From positions 40,193 to 104,192 of the forward strand of contig DASXEJ010000359.1 of the NCBI GenBank assembly GCA_036490175.1: a stretch of DNA of 64,000 bases, in the 5' to 3' direction. Below are positions 43,274 to 52,995 of this stretch, piece after piece. A program made the translations under genes and the position numbers. Below the pieces are notes generated by a model that had not been told where the DNA came from, did not search any database, and worked only from the letters and a program-made list of their open reading frames with translations. Position 1 is the first letter of the stretch. Every line of letters starts with the position of its first letter. The DNA comes from Pirellulales bacterium (lineage in GTDB: Bacteria; Planctomycetota; Planctomycetia; Pirellulales; JACPPG01).

Positions 43274-45478
43274 CTACGGCTGTGCCACGGACGTCGGTTC
43301 CGCTAGCAGGAATTCCCGCACTTGGCGGCGATGGGGAACCGGTTCGACGTTTCCGGCGGAATCTGTCGCCAAGGCAATCAGCTCTGCCGACCCCGCTTGT
43401 GCCTTGTCGAGCGTGATGCGCCATTCGGCGAAATTCTCGCGCAGCGGATAGACCTCGCGATCGTTGACCGTCACTCGCTTGACGGGGCCATTGTCCGCCG
43501 TGCTGCCCCGCACCTCGAGCCGGCCGCTGTTCAGCCGTCGACAATGCGTGATCACGGTCGTCGGCGGCAGATCATCGATCGGATCAAGGTAACGCTCGTA
43601 ATTCTCCACCAAAGACGACGACCCCCACGGCTCGAAGAAGTCAGCCGTGTCGATTCGCTTCAGGCTCAGGTTGCGATACTCGTGGCCGTCGATGCGGGTT
43701 TTAAAGATGCCGTAAACGCAATCGGTCGCATCTAGTCCGTCGATCCATACGTTGGGCGAGCCGCCGTGAAAGACCCAGTGCGAATTCCAAACCAGATAGT
43801 TCTTGATGATGAAGGGATGTCGTGAATCGGGACCCACGCCTAGCACGTCTCCCCCTTGAATGCGCGATCTGTCGGCGCCCACGGTGTGGATCGTCTCGTA
43901 ATCGGCTTGATCCGACACGTGACGAATCCCTCCCAGATTGAACGCAAAGCGACGATGTGAATGCGCCTCATTATCCTGGAAACGAACAAACGGCAAAGTG
44001 CGGATGTCGACCGTCCTCAGCGCCCCGTCGGCTCCCGGAACTTCGAGCGTCGGATCAAAGTCCGCAGTCTTCGTGGCCTCGAAGCGATATCCGTATTGGT
44101 CACATTCGACAGCGACGTTGCGCGTAAAGCTATTCAGCGAATTGGACCACCAGAAACCGGCGCCTTCGTTCTCGTCGAAGGGCAACACTTGCTTTGGTAG
44201 CGGCGCGGCGTGCCGGGCTTGGACCGCCAGATTGCGGTCGAAGACGTTGAAAACCTCGGTGCCGTCTTCCAGGAAAAAGCCATGCCCGAGGCTGTTGTAC
44301 CCCACGCAATCGCGCACGACCAGGTAATCCGTCCCGTGTACGGTCAACCACCTGTTTTCGCTGTCGTGGATCGAGGCGCCCGTGACGTAGCCCCCTCGCA
44401 TCGTGTCACGGCAGAGATGGAAGTGCAGCGCATAGCGACCGAGGACGCCGCGTTTGCCCAAATGCCGGAACTCGGCGTAGGAAATCGAACCGGTCGATTG
44501 CGTGTGGTACATGGTGTGGCCGCGAATGCCGGCCGGATCGGCCGATTCGACGATGACATTGCGCCCGAGTACGGCGACCTCGCCGCGATACGCGCCGTCG
44601 CATTTGTGGTCAAACCTTACCGGCTTGTCGACGACGACTTTATTCTCAAAGACCGCAGCGATCGTGCGTTCTTCGGTGTGGCTGTCGTCGCGCACCGTAG
44701 GGATTACTTCTTGCTTGCCGTTGCGATAGCGAAACAAGCCGAGTCGTGCCGTCGTCGGAATCAATAGTCGTTGACCGGCCCGCCAACCGACCACCGGTTC
44801 GGCCAAGACGATCTCGGTCGCTCCTTCGCGTAGTTCGGCACCCAATTTGACCCAGGTGCGGTTCATGGGCGCGCCGTGCAATTCCATCCGACCGCCGCAC
44901 GAGATGAGCGCCGGACATGATTCTTTGTCCATCCCCTCGCAATAAGTAAGCCGAACGAGCGCGGTATGCTCCGCACTGATCGGATCATTGGCTGAACCCA
45001 CTTCCAGGGTTGGCCGCGGCAGTGCGGGATCGGCCGATGCGGCCGGATCGTGGCAATCGAACCCTTCTTCGGTCACATCTTCGCCGGCTTCGACACGCAA
45101 CAAACCCACGTCCAGACGGGTATCGCGGTCGGTCGCAAAACGCAGCGTGCCAGCGACTTTGACGACGCGAATAACGTCCGTAGACACAACGTCATACAGG
45201 ACCTCGTGCCCCTGACTTACCAGCACTCGATCGCCGGTCGTGGGCGTGCGACCGTTTTGCCAGGTCGCCGGACTAGACCAAGCGCCACTTTTTATCGAGC
45301 GAACGAGCGGGGCCGGACTTGCGTCATCGCCGACGGTAACCGATATCGAGCAATCGCCGGCTAAACACGCGAGCGCAACAAACATTACTTTAAGCGCCGG
45401 CCAACGAAAACTACGAGACCGAGGATAACGAGAAACGGTCACGACATTACTCCGCTGGGCATTGCCATCGAACATCAT
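43274..45478 (-). CDS. Exported G8-domain / parallel beta-helix protein (CEMIP/fibrocystin-like)
   Basis: 734 residues from ATG 45478 (GTG 45484 and ATG 45475 close by). A leader containing VMFVALACLAGDCSIS suggests export. The G8 domain spans about 55-145: SGAWSSPATWQNGRTPTTGD followed by VLVSQGHEVLYDV and DVIRVVKVAGTLRF. The middle is a right-handed parallel beta-helix with the family block LGKRGVLGRYALHFHLCRDT near residue 345, then HDSENRWLTVHGTDYLVVRD and YNSLGHGFFLEDG. The same G8 plus GRYPxHFH-type order is found in animal CEMIP/TMEM2 hyaluronidases and fibrocystins. A short Ig-like end follows. A surface polysaccharide is a likely ligand or substrate; not proven. Confidence 0.85.
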   Translation of the reverse strand: MMFDGNAQRSNVVTVSRYPRSRSFRWPALKVMFVALACLAGDCSISVTVGDDASPAPLVRSIKSGAWSSPATWQNGRTPTTGDRVLVSQGHEVLYDVVSTDVIRVVKVAGTLRFATDRDTRLDVGLLRVEAGEDVTEEGFDCHDPAASADPALPRPTLEVGSANDPISAEHTALVRLTYCEGMDKESCPALISCGGRMELHGAPMNRTWVKLGAELREGATEIVLAEPVVGWRAGQRLLIPTTARLGLFRYRNGKQEVIPTVRDDSHTEERTIAAVFENKVVVDKPVRFDHKCDGAYRGEVAVLGRNVIVESADPAGIRGHTMYHTQSTGSISYAEFRHLGKRGVLGRYALHFHLCRDTMRGGYVTGASIHDSENRWLTVHGTDYLVVRDCVGYNSLGHGFFLEDGTEVFNVFDRNLAVQARHAAPLPKQVLPFDENEGAGFWWSNSLNSFTRNVAVECDQYGYRFEATKTADFDPTLEVPGADGALRTVDIRTLPFVRFQDNEAHSHRRFAFNLGGIRHVSDQADYETIHTVGADRSRIQGGDVLGVGPDSRHPFIIKNYLVWNSHWVFHGGSPNVWIDGLDATDCVYGIFKTRIDGHEYRNLSLKRIDTADFFEPWGSSSLVENYERYLDPIDDLPPTTVITHCRRLNSGRLEVRGSTADNGPVKRVTVNDREVYPLRENFAEWRITLDKAQAGSAELIALATDSAGNVEPVPHRRQVREFLLAEPTSVAQP

Positions 45479-45745
45479 TGCCACCGAACACGGGGGTTAG
45501 ATTTCCATCACGGAAAAGTGCGAACGGCATTCGGGGCAACGCGAACTGCAAAAAGGATGCCGACGCGTTTCGCGACGACGCTCCTGCGTGGCCCATCATA
45601 CCCTCCGGAGTCGGGCCACGCTTTCGGGCGGGCACTCTCGACAGGCCAAGAATTGGCCACAGTGCGCATACCTGCCTGATCAGCTGCGACTCGATTGGCG
45701 AGGAAGTGAATCGCGACGCGACCGCCGCGTTTGGCACACCGGCCG

Positions 45746-46540
45746 TCAAAGCACCGTCAAGGATTTAAGCGTCGCGATCGTTGCAACGGTCGGAGCCTCG
45801 CCCGTGAGCGTCTCTGTTGAGAGCGCGTGGGCCTTGCGATCTACCAGCACGGCATGCCAGCCGGCGGCGCGGGCTGCCAAATAGTCATTCTCCAGGTCGT
45901 CCCCCACTAACAGCATTTGTTCCGGCGCGAGATCGAATTGCGCCGCGATTGCCGCGAAGAAATCGAGGGTCGGTTTGCGCCAACCAATGCGCGACGACAC
46001 AAACCGGTGTCGACAACGAGTCAACGGCGGCAGCGCTTGGCAGATTTGATCGAGCCGGTCGTCGAAGTTCGAAGCGACGCCAAGCAAGTATCCCGCGTCC
46101 GAAAGCTTTCGCCAGGTCATGGCCACGTCGTCGAACAATCGCCAATGTTCGGGCTGGGCAAAGTGCTGCCATAGATCGTCGAATATCCGCTCGGCGCAAG
46201 GCGCTTGCTGGAACACGTCGGCCACGATGCCGCGCCAACGTTCGATCTCGCGACTTTGGCTGGTACGGCCCAAGTGGTGCGTGCGATCGAGCTCGTCCTG
46301 CCGGGATAGCGCCGCGCGGAACCGTGGCGATATCTCGGCTTCCGACAGTTCGACCCCGTGCCGGCGACCTATCGCGCCATAGGCGCCGGCCACGCTGGGT
46401 TCGGGCCAGATGATCGTGCCGACGGCGTCGAACAAGATAGCGCGCACAGAAGGGGGAATGCCAAACGTTGCATTCTGAGCTGCAACGAGCGCGGATTCCG
46501 TCGGGCGACCGTTAGGCGTGCCTTCTCCACCGTTTGTCAT
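45746..46540 (-). CDS. HAD hydrolase, subfamily IA (REG-2/HDHD3-like)
   Basis: 264 residues. Motif I is ILFDAVGTII (Asp38 nucleophile), the cap spans about 45-125, motif II is GVASNFDD, motif III the Lys in GWRKPTLDFF, and motif IV VGDDLENDYLAARAAGWHA. The pattern SNFDDRLDQI and the order of blocks match the REG-2/HDHD3 branch. Position +2 after the nucleophile, normally Asp as acid/base, is Val40; this branch often deviates here, so hydrolysis may be weak. Substrate unknown. It is followed on the same strand by the G8 gene after about 270 bases, and the rseP gene ends 28 bases upstream of its start, so read-through from the dxr-rseP operon is possible. Confidence 0.85.
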   Translation of the reverse strand: MTNGGEGTPNGRPTESALVAAQNATFGIPPSVRAILFDAVGTIIWPEPSVAGAYGAIGRRHGVELSEAEISPRFRAALSRQDELDRTHHLGRTSQSREIERWRGIVADVFQQAPCAERIFDDLWQHFAQPEHWRLFDDVAMTWRKLSDAGYLLGVASNFDDRLDQICQALPPLTRCRHRFVSSRIGWRKPTLDFFAAIAAQFDLAPEQMLLVGDDLENDYLAARAAGWHAVLVDRKAHALSTETLTGEAPTVATIATLKSLTVL

Positions 46541-46568
46541 GCAACGTCTATGCTTGTTCGTTCTCTTC

Positions 46569-48629
46569 TCATGGCGTGCGCGGGATCAAGTTTAGATCCA
46601 GCAAGAAGACGAACCCCATTAGGCAGATGATGAACAAGAATCCGGCGTAATGGAACGCGACCACGATGCGCTCGCTGACCGGCTTGCCGCGCAGTCCTTC
46701 CAGGATCAAGAAGACCATATGGCCGCCGTCCAGCAGCGGGATCGGCAGAAAGTTCAGCACGGCCAGATTGGCGCTGAGCATGCCCAGGAAGATCAGCAAA
46801 TCGGACAGGCCACGGCTGGCCGAGCTGTGGGCGACGCCCAAGATGCCCAGCGGACCGGACATGCCTTTGACCGAAATCTGCGTTCCTATCTTCGAAAGAA
46901 ATTGATAGACCTGCGTGACCGACTCGATCGTCTCGGTTGTCGCCAGCTTCACGGCTTCGCCCATCGAGCCGGCGCGGCGCTCGACCTGCAACGGCTCGAA
47001 GCGAAAGCCACGGTCGGCGAACCAGTCGTCGGTCGTCACCGGCTCGACCTTGACACTGCGGCCATCGGCCAGTTTCAACTCGACCGACGTGTCGGCGAAC
47101 GTCGCCTCTTGCAATAGCAGCGCGAATACAGGCCAGTTGGGTTTATCGGCGGCGAACGAAATGGAAATCTCGTCGTTCTTAATGTCGTTGTCGTCCCCTT
47201 CCTTGATCTTGCGCGTGGGGATCTTCGCCTCGACGATTTCCTCGCCGGCCTTGATGCCGGCCTTCTCGGCGGGGCCTCCGGGCAGCACGCTGGCCACGCG
47301 ATTCGTCACTTCGATCGCGGCGCCCATCGTCGAGATGGCCAAGGGCTCGCGCTCGATCATCGGTAGCTCGATGGCGTATGGCTCGCGCAATGCGACGTTC
47401 AATTCCAGGCTTTTGTCATCGCGCTTGATCGTTACCGGCACGGTCTGAGCGGCCTTGGCCAGCAATCGAACGTTGAGTGTTTCCGGATCGCCCAGCGGTT
47501 CGCCTGCGATTGATTCCAGGATGTCTCCCTTTTGCAGGCCGGCCTTGGCGGCGGGCGACTCGTCTTGCACAGAAATGATCGGACCGGTCTGCATCACCAG
47601 GCCGAGCCGCTTGAGCGGACGCCCAGGCAGATCGATCGGCAATTGTTCTGTCGCGTCGTTGTCTAGCTTGCGCAGAACCGTGACCGTGGTCGGTCCGGGG
47701 TGCATGGCCAATTGCTTTTGAATATCGGCGTTCGTCTCCACGGGCACGCCAGCCACCGACTCGACCACATCGCCCGCTTTGAACGGGCTGTCCTTACCCG
47801 CGAGCGGCGCCGTCGAACGCAGTGGTGGATTCGCCAGGGTCCTAGTGCTGGCACTTTGAATGCCTACGCGGGGGGCGAGCCCCGTCTTCACCGGGAAGAG
47901 CGTAAACAGTCGCGTTTCGGTTTCGCCTGGGCGGCGGACGTAGAACTTCACTCCTTGGTCGAGGTTGCTCCCCAACACAACACGGCTCTTGAGATCGCGA
48001 AAGCGCGGATTCTCGATGTCGCGGATTTGTACGATGTCGTCACCAGGACGCAGCCCAGCTTGCCAGGCGGGGTCGCCAGGGATGACGGAACCTACGACGC
48101 AGGGTGCTTCTTTCACGCCACGGTCGTAAGCGATAAAAGCCACCACGAACGCGAACAGCACGTTCATGATCACTCCGGCCGAGATGATCGCCATGCGCTT
48201 GGGCACGCTCTTGGCCAGATAGCTGCGTGGGTCGAAGACGCTGGTGTCGGCAGCCGCTTCTCCCTCGGGCAGGGTGTCGCCGGAGGCGGCCTCGCGCGCC
48301 ACGCGAGCGCGTTCGAACTCTTCGGCAGCTTTGGCTGGATTGTCCTCTTGCCCGAGCATTTTCACATAACCGCCCAGCGGCAGCAGGCCAATGCCGTATT
48401 CGGTTTCACCCCAGCGAAACTTGGCCAGCTTGAGGCCGAAAATGTCGAAGCCGAGATAGAATTTCTCGCACTTCACGCCGCAGGCCTTGGCAACCAGGAA
48501 ATGCCCCAGCTCGTGTACGAAAATGACCATGCCCAGCCCGAGGGCTACCTGGGCGATGATGCCCCAGTTGTGCCAATCGGTGAGCCAGTGCGCGGCGAAA
48601 AGATTTGTCTCGATCAAGTGCATACCCAA
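46569..48629 (-). CDS. rseP: Site-2 zinc protease RseP with multiple PDZ domains
   Basis: 686 residues. HELGH (39-43) in the first membrane helix is the zinc site; the C-terminal membrane block holds NFLPIPLLDGGHMVF, the third ligand region, and the final helices. Four PDZ-like segments are recognisable between them (around 170-250, 250-330, 345-415 and 430-480), for example VIPGDPAWQAGLRPGDDIV, ESPAAKAGLQKGDILESIAG and GGPAEKAGIKAGEEIVEA; E. coli RseP has two PDZ domains and about 450 residues. It cleaves membrane anti-sigma factors and remnant signal peptides. TTG 48629 is preferred as start because AAGGAG is 8 bases before it; ATG 48623 is the alternative. The start overlaps the dxr end, implying coupling. 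Confidence 0.93.
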   Translation of the reverse strand: MGMHLIETNLFAAHWLTDWHNWGIIAQVALGLGMVIFVHELGHFLVAKACGVKCEKFYLGFDIFGLKLAKFRWGETEYGIGLLPLGGYVKMLGQEDNPAKAAEEFERARVAREAASGDTLPEGEAAADTSVFDPRSYLAKSVPKRMAIISAGVIMNVLFAFVVAFIAYDRGVKEAPCVVGSVIPGDPAWQAGLRPGDDIVQIRDIENPRFRDLKSRVVLGSNLDQGVKFYVRRPGETETRLFTLFPVKTGLAPRVGIQSASTRTLANPPLRSTAPLAGKDSPFKAGDVVESVAGVPVETNADIQKQLAMHPGPTTVTVLRKLDNDATEQLPIDLPGRPLKRLGLVMQTGPIISVQDESPAAKAGLQKGDILESIAGEPLGDPETLNVRLLAKAAQTVPVTIKRDDKSLELNVALREPYAIELPMIEREPLAISTMGAAIEVTNRVASVLPGGPAEKAGIKAGEEIVEAKIPTRKIKEGDDNDIKNDEISISFAADKPNWPVFALLLQEATFADTSVELKLADGRSVKVEPVTTDDWFADRGFRFEPLQVERRAGSMGEAVKLATTETIESVTQVYQFLSKIGTQISVKGMSGPLGILGVAHSSASRGLSDLLIFLGMLSANLAVLNFLPIPLLDGGHMVFLILEGLRGKPVSERIVVAFHYAGFLFIICLMGFVFLLDLNLIPRTP

Positions 48630-49777
48630 CGTGCAATCTCCTTACGCGCCCAGTCGTCGAGCCGAATCAACTCATCAAGTGTAGGACTGGGATCGAAATC
48701 ATGGTGCTCTAAAACGCCGCGGCAGGCCGGCACGATGTCGGTAAATGCCATCTCACCTTGCAAAAAGCCGGCCACGGCAGCCTCGTTGGCCGCGTTCAGC
48801 ACGGCACCCGTCGTACCTCCGGCACGGGCCGCCTCGCGCCCCAATTCCAAGGCTGGAAAGCGCTCCAGGTCCGGGGGCTCGAAATCCAAGTGCATCGCCT
48901 CGGTCAGGTTCAGCCGCGGCGAGACCCCCGCGGTCCGCTCGGGATACGTCAGGGCGTATTGGATCGGTAGTTTCATATCCGGTGGGCTGAGCTGAGCAAT
49001 CACAGAGCCGTCTACAAACTCGACCAGCGAATGCACGATCGATTGCGGATGGACGACCACCTCGATGCGGTCCACGTCGATGTCGAACAGCCAGCGGGCC
49101 TCGATAATCTCCAACGCCTTGTTCATCATGGTGGCCGAGTCGATGGTGATCTTCGGTCCCATGTCCCAGGTGGGATGCGCGAGGGCCTCGGTCACCGTGA
49201 CGCTCGCCATTTGCTCGCGCGAATATTTGCGAAATGGCCCGCCGCTGGCCGTCAGGATGATTTTCTGTACTTCGTTGCTCCGCCCGGCCTGCAACGCTTG
49301 AAATACGGCGCTATGCTCACTGTCGACCGGCAAGATGCTGACACCGCGCCGCGCGGCCAGCGCCATGACCAGCGAGCCGGCCATGACCAGCGTCTCTTTA
49401 TTTGCCAAGGCCACGGTTTTGCCCGCTTCCAGCGCCGCCCACGTGCTGCGCAACCCGGCGCTACCGACAATCGCCGCCAAGACCACGTCGACTTCCGGGC
49501 GGCTGACAGTCTCCTCTAAGGCTTCGGGGCCAATCAGCAACTCGGTGCCTGCAGGCAGGCCGCTCCAATCTTGCTGCGTAGCTTTTTGCGGGTCGGTCGC
49601 CACAACTACCGCGGGACCCGTTTCCGCAGCCTGCTGCACGAGCGCACCGGTCCGCGCATGCGCCGACAAGGCAACCGCGCGAAGTCCACCCTGCGAGGCG
49701 GCAATCACCGCCAACGTGCTCTGCCCGACGCTGCCGGTGGACCCGAGCACGGCGATGTTCTTAACGCGGTCGGTCAT
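48614..49777 (-). CDS. dxr: 1-deoxy-D-xylulose 5-phosphate reductoisomerase
   Basis: 387 residues. It opens with VLGSTGSVGQSTLAVI, the NADPH-binding motif, and has the active-site block ALANKETLVMAGSLVM, the metal and substrate region ILPVDSEHSAVFQAL, SGGPFRKYS and HPTWDMGPKITIDSATMMNK, then NAANEAAVAGFL. It converts DXP to MEP, the first committed step of the non-mevalonate isoprenoid pathway. The downstream rseP gene overlaps its last bases. The dxr-rseP order is common in bacteria, often with cdsA upstream, which is not here. ATG 49777. Confidence 0.97.
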   Translation of the reverse strand: MTDRVKNIAVLGSTGSVGQSTLAVIAASQGGLRAVALSAHARTGALVQQAAETGPAVVVATDPQKATQQDWSGLPAGTELLIGPEALEETVSRPEVDVVLAAIVGSAGLRSTWAALEAGKTVALANKETLVMAGSLVMALAARRGVSILPVDSEHSAVFQALQAGRSNEVQKIILTASGGPFRKYSREQMASVTVTEALAHPTWDMGPKITIDSATMMNKALEIIEARWLFDIDVDRIEVVVHPQSIVHSLVEFVDGSVIAQLSPPDMKLPIQYALTYPERTAGVSPRLNLTEAMHLDFEPPDLERFPALELGREAARAGGTTGAVLNAANEAAVAGFLQGEMAFTDIVPACRGVLEHHDFDPSPTLDELIRLDDWARKEIARWVCT

Positions 49778-50452
49778 GCGAAGCTCGATGGCCTGTTCAC
49801 TTCTACGAACGCCAGGGACGTAAAGGTTCCAGCGGAATAGCGGTTGTCGGCCATTTCGGTCACCCGGCGGGCAATTCTCGACGGGCCGCTTGTAGGGAGT
49901 TGGGCAATTCTGAACGTTACCTCGGGGTGCCCGCGCTCAGGGCTAGCCCATTTTCCCGTTCGCCAAGGGCCTGTCGCGTGGTGTCCATGTTCCCCTCTTA
50001 ACCAACGACCGCAAAGGACGGCAGTGACACCGTGTGGCGCGATTATGCTCATTGCGCCGATTGGTGCCACAAACCGATCTGCGACCGAACGGCTGCGGGG
50101 ACCTGGGACCGAGGGACGCATTAACGGCATGGCTGGCTTAGGCTTGCCGCAAGGCAAGACCGCATTCTAAGAAGGGGTCTGACAGGGGACAACCCTGATC
50201 CGCCCTACGCCGACTGCCCGACAAGCCCACACGTGGGGATGTAGCGACGGCGGGGATCTTGCTGGCGCACGATCGTTGTATCTTCCGATGTAAGCACCTA
50301 GGATAGCTTTGGTATGTCTGCCGAACGTGCTGTCCCTCCTGCTTCACCTCTCGCTATGGGCTGCGCGGCCAGGAATTGTCTGCCTGGGCCGCTGACGGCA
50401 TACCGCTTTTGCGAGCGGATCACCGACTGAAAGTTGCCAAGAAAGTCGCGCT
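49778..50452. other. Intergenic region between dxr and ftsH, no gene seen
   Basis: About 675 bases between divergent genes, so promoters for dxr-rseP and ftsH must be here. Open frames such as 49844-50170 plus or 50138-50347 minus have no motif or ribosome-binding site and unlikely composition. No RNA gene was recognised, and no heat-shock-type promoter could be picked out with certainty. Confidence 0.45.
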
Positions 50453-52525
50453 ATGGAACCACGCAACGAACCCGGCCGTAAATCGGCCGACAAAAAAAAC
50501 GCCGGCATGGGCAATAACGTCATTTGGTACCTGCTGGCACTGGGGATCGGCACCGTGTTCCTGGTCGCCCTGTTGGCCAGCAAACCGGATGTCGAGATTC
50601 GCTATCCCGAGCTCGTCCGCCTGATCAAGCTGGGGAGCGACGATAAGAATGCCCTCGAGAAACTGCCGCTGGCGCATATCGACGTGCATGACGGCTCGGA
50701 CAGCGCCAAGGGCTTGCGCCGCTTCTCACACCTGAAGAATCTCACCGTGGGCGCCTCGGAAGTAACGGGCCAGGTCACCACACAGTCTGTCGACGGCCAA
50801 GGTAATCCGCTGGGCGAAGAGCAAGCCGACGTGCGATTTTCTAGCCCGCGTGTCGGGACGGACCATGAGCTGTTCGATCCCCTGTACGAAAATGGGTTTT
50901 CGGACGCTAACTTCGAGCGCGCCCCAAGCGGCTTGCGCGCTTATGCGCCTGTGCTGATCGTCACGGCGCTATTTGTCTTCGCCTTCTTCATCATGATGCG
51001 ACGATTGGGAGGCGCCGGCAGCCCGATGGCGTTCGGTCGCAGCCGCGGCAAGATGTACGCCCAGGAAGACATCGGCGTCACCTTCGACGACGTGGCCGGC
51101 ATCGACGAGGCTGTCGAAGAGTTGCGCGAGGTCGTGGAATTCCTGCGGACCCCTGAAAAGTACCAGGTGCTGGGGGGTCGGATTCCCAAGGGCGTACTCT
51201 TGGTCGGGCCACCAGGAACCGGTAAAACGCTGCTCGCCAAGGCGATCGCCGGCGAAGCGGGCGTGCCATTTTTCAGCCTGTCCGGTTCGGACTTCGTCGA
51301 AATGTTCGTCGGCGTCGGTGCGGCGCGCGTCCGCGATATGTTCCAGCAAGCCGAAGCAAAAAGCCCCTGCATTATCTTTATCGACGAGTTGGACGCGCTG
51401 GGCAAAACCCGCGGCACCAGCGTTGTCGGAGGCCACGACGAGCGCGAGCAGACGTTGAACGCCCTGCTGGTGGAAATGGATGGCTTCGGTTCCAACAGCG
51501 GTGTGATCGTGATGGCCGCCACGAACCGTCCGGAAACGCTCGATCCGGCGCTGTTGCGTCCGGGCCGTTTCGATCGCCATGTGCTGGTCGATCGTCCCGA
51601 CGTGCGCGGCCGCGAAAAGATTCTCGACGTTCACGTGCAGAACGTGAAGCTCGACAGCAGCGTGCAGTTGCGCGATGTAGCCGGCATTACCTCGGGTTTC
51701 GTCGGGGCCGACCTGGCGAACCTGGTCAACGAAGCCGCGTTGTTGGCCGCCCGCAAGGGAAAAACCGGCGTCGGCATGGTGGAATTCAACGAGGGAGTTG
51801 AGCGCGTCACCGCGGGCCTGGAGAAAAAACAGCGCATCATCCATCAGGACGAAAAGCAGCGTGTGGCTTACCACGAAAGCGGTCACGCCCTAGTGGCCTA
51901 TAGCCTGCCCGACACAGATCCTGTGCATAAGGTTTCGATCATTCCTCGCGGCATCGGCGCCTTAGGCTACATGATGCAGCGTCCCGAGGGGGATCGGTAT
52001 CTGATGACCCAAGGAGAATTGGAAAGCCGGGTGCAGGTGCTGTTGGCCGGCACGATCTCCGAAGAAATGATTTTTCAGGACGTTTCCACTGGTGCGCAGA
52101 ACGACCTCGAACGCGCCAGCGAGATCGTCCGCTGCATGGTTATGGAATACGGCATGAGCCGGCTAGGCCGGGTGAACTATCGCGAGAGCGCACGTTCCCC
52201 CTTCCTGGCCACCGGAGGCGACTTTCCGCGCGAGCGCAGCCACAGCGAGCACACGGCGCGCGAGATTGACCAGGAAGTGCGCCGCATCATCGAAGAATCG
52301 ATCGAGAAAGTACGCGCGATAATCGCCGCCCGCCGACCGGCACTGGAAGCGATGGCCGCACGGCTGATCGAGAAGGAAGTCATCGACGCCGACGAGCTGA
52401 AGCAGATCGTCGAGGAAAACTCTCCCAGTCCCTTGCTGGTTCCGGGCACCGGCATCGCTCGCAAGCGCACCACGGTCCTACGCGAAGAGAGCGCGCCCGA
52501 GGCGGATCAAGCCAGCGGAGCGTAA
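50453..52525 (+). CDS. ftsH: ATP-dependent membrane zinc protease FtsH
   Basis: 690 residues. Two membrane helices (about 22-42 and 165-187) enclose a periplasmic domain; then the AAA ATPase with [20 protein letters not shown], Walker A GPPGTGKT (about 252-259), Walker [12 protein letters not shown] and the [21 protein letters not shown], followed by the M41 protease with HESGH (474-478). The pore motif [13 protein letters not shown] is present. It degrades unassembled membrane proteins and short-lived regulators. The N-terminal region before helix 1 is basic and short. Single gene, divergent from dxr; the response regulator gene converges on it from the other strand. Confidence 0.97.
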   Translation: MEPRNEPGRKSADKKNAGMGNNVIWYLLALGIGTVFLVALLASKPDVEIRYPELVRLIKLGSDDKNALEKLPLAHIDVHDGSDSAKGLRRFSHLKNLTVGASEVTGQVTTQSVDGQGNPLGEEQADVRFSSPRVGTDHELFDPLYENGFSDANFERAPSGLRAYAPVLIVTALFVFAFFIMMRRLGGAGSPMAFGRSRGKMYAQEDIGVTFDDVAGIDEAVEELREVVEFLRTPEKYQVLGGRIPKGVLLVGPPGTGKTLLAKAIAGEAGVPFFSLSGSDFVEMFVGVGAARVRDMFQQAEAKSPCIIFIDELDALGKTRGTSVVGGHDEREQTLNALLVEMDGFGSNSGVIVMAATNRPETLDPALLRPGRFDRHVLVDRPDVRGREKILDVHVQNVKLDSSVQLRDVAGITSGFVGADLANLVNEAALLAARKGKTGVGMVEFNEGVERVTAGLEKKQRIIHQDEKQRVAYHESGHALVAYSLPDTDPVHKVSIIPRGIGALGYMMQRPEGDRYLMTQGELESRVQVLLAGTISEEMIFQDVSTGAQNDLERASEIVRCMVMEYGMSRLGRVNYRESARSPFLATGGDFPRERSHSEHTAREIDQEVRRIIEESIEKVRAIIAARRPALEAMAARLIEKEVIDADELKQIVEENSPSPLLVPGTGIARKRTTVLREESAPEADQASGA

Positions 52526-52605
52526 AGTCGCGCTTGGGAAATAGGCCCGGGCAGCGAAATAGGCCCGAGCAGCGAAACTGTGGCGGGCGGCGAAACGGGC
52601 TCGGG

Positions 52606-52995
52606 TTATGCCGGCCAGTTGTAGGTCCGTCGCAGTGCCATACGGACAATGTTGGTCAGATTCAGCCGACTGACCGGCTTATCGAGCACCGAGAAGGCCT
52701 CGGCCCGGCGGGCCTGCTCGCGCAAGTCCTCGTCGGCGTTCGCCGATAGGATGATGCAAGGCAGGATAGCCTTGACCTGCTTGACCAGCCGCAGCGTCTC
52801 TAGCCCGGTCAGCCGCGGCATGTGCATATCGAGCAGCACGAGATGCACTTCCTCGTGCCGTACCAGATGCAGAGCCTCCTCGCCGTTCTCCGCCATGAAC
52901 GTGCGAAACCCCAGCGGCTCGAGCACGCCGCGTAACGTCTCGCGGAAGCCGAGATCGTCGTCAGTGATCAACAGAGATGGCGTTGTACCAATCAC
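52606..52995 (-). CDS. Single-domain response regulator (CheY-like)
   Basis: 129 residues from GTG 52995, chosen because AGGTGGGA lies about 10 bases before it and the receiver fold starts within ten residues; the frame is open to TTG 53058. Receiver residues: the acidic group DDD at 12-14, phospho-acceptor Asp56 in LLDMHMPRL, Ser84 in IILSAN and Lys106 in LDKPV. There is no output domain, so it relays a signal by protein contact. No histidine kinase gene is near, making it an orphan. Convergent with ftsH. Confidence 0.9.
   Translation of the reverse strand: MIGTTPSLLITDDDLGFRETLRGVLEPLGFRTFMAENGEEALHLVRHEEVHLVLLDMHMPRLTGLETLRLVKQVKAILPCIILSANADEDLREQARRAEAFSVLDKPVSRLNLTNIVRMALRRTYNWPA

Noticed and set aside
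45485..45745. Cys-rich fragments on the minus strand (CGQFLACRECPP, PFCSSRCPECRSHF) that recall a zinc ribbon
   Set aside because: They are in two frames split by stop codons, with no start or ribosome-binding site. Perhaps a relic of a small zinc-finger gene, but not supportable as a gene.
47700..48995. 431-codon open frame antisense to rseP and dxr
   Set aside because: It crosses two well-supported genes on the other strand and has no recognisable motif.
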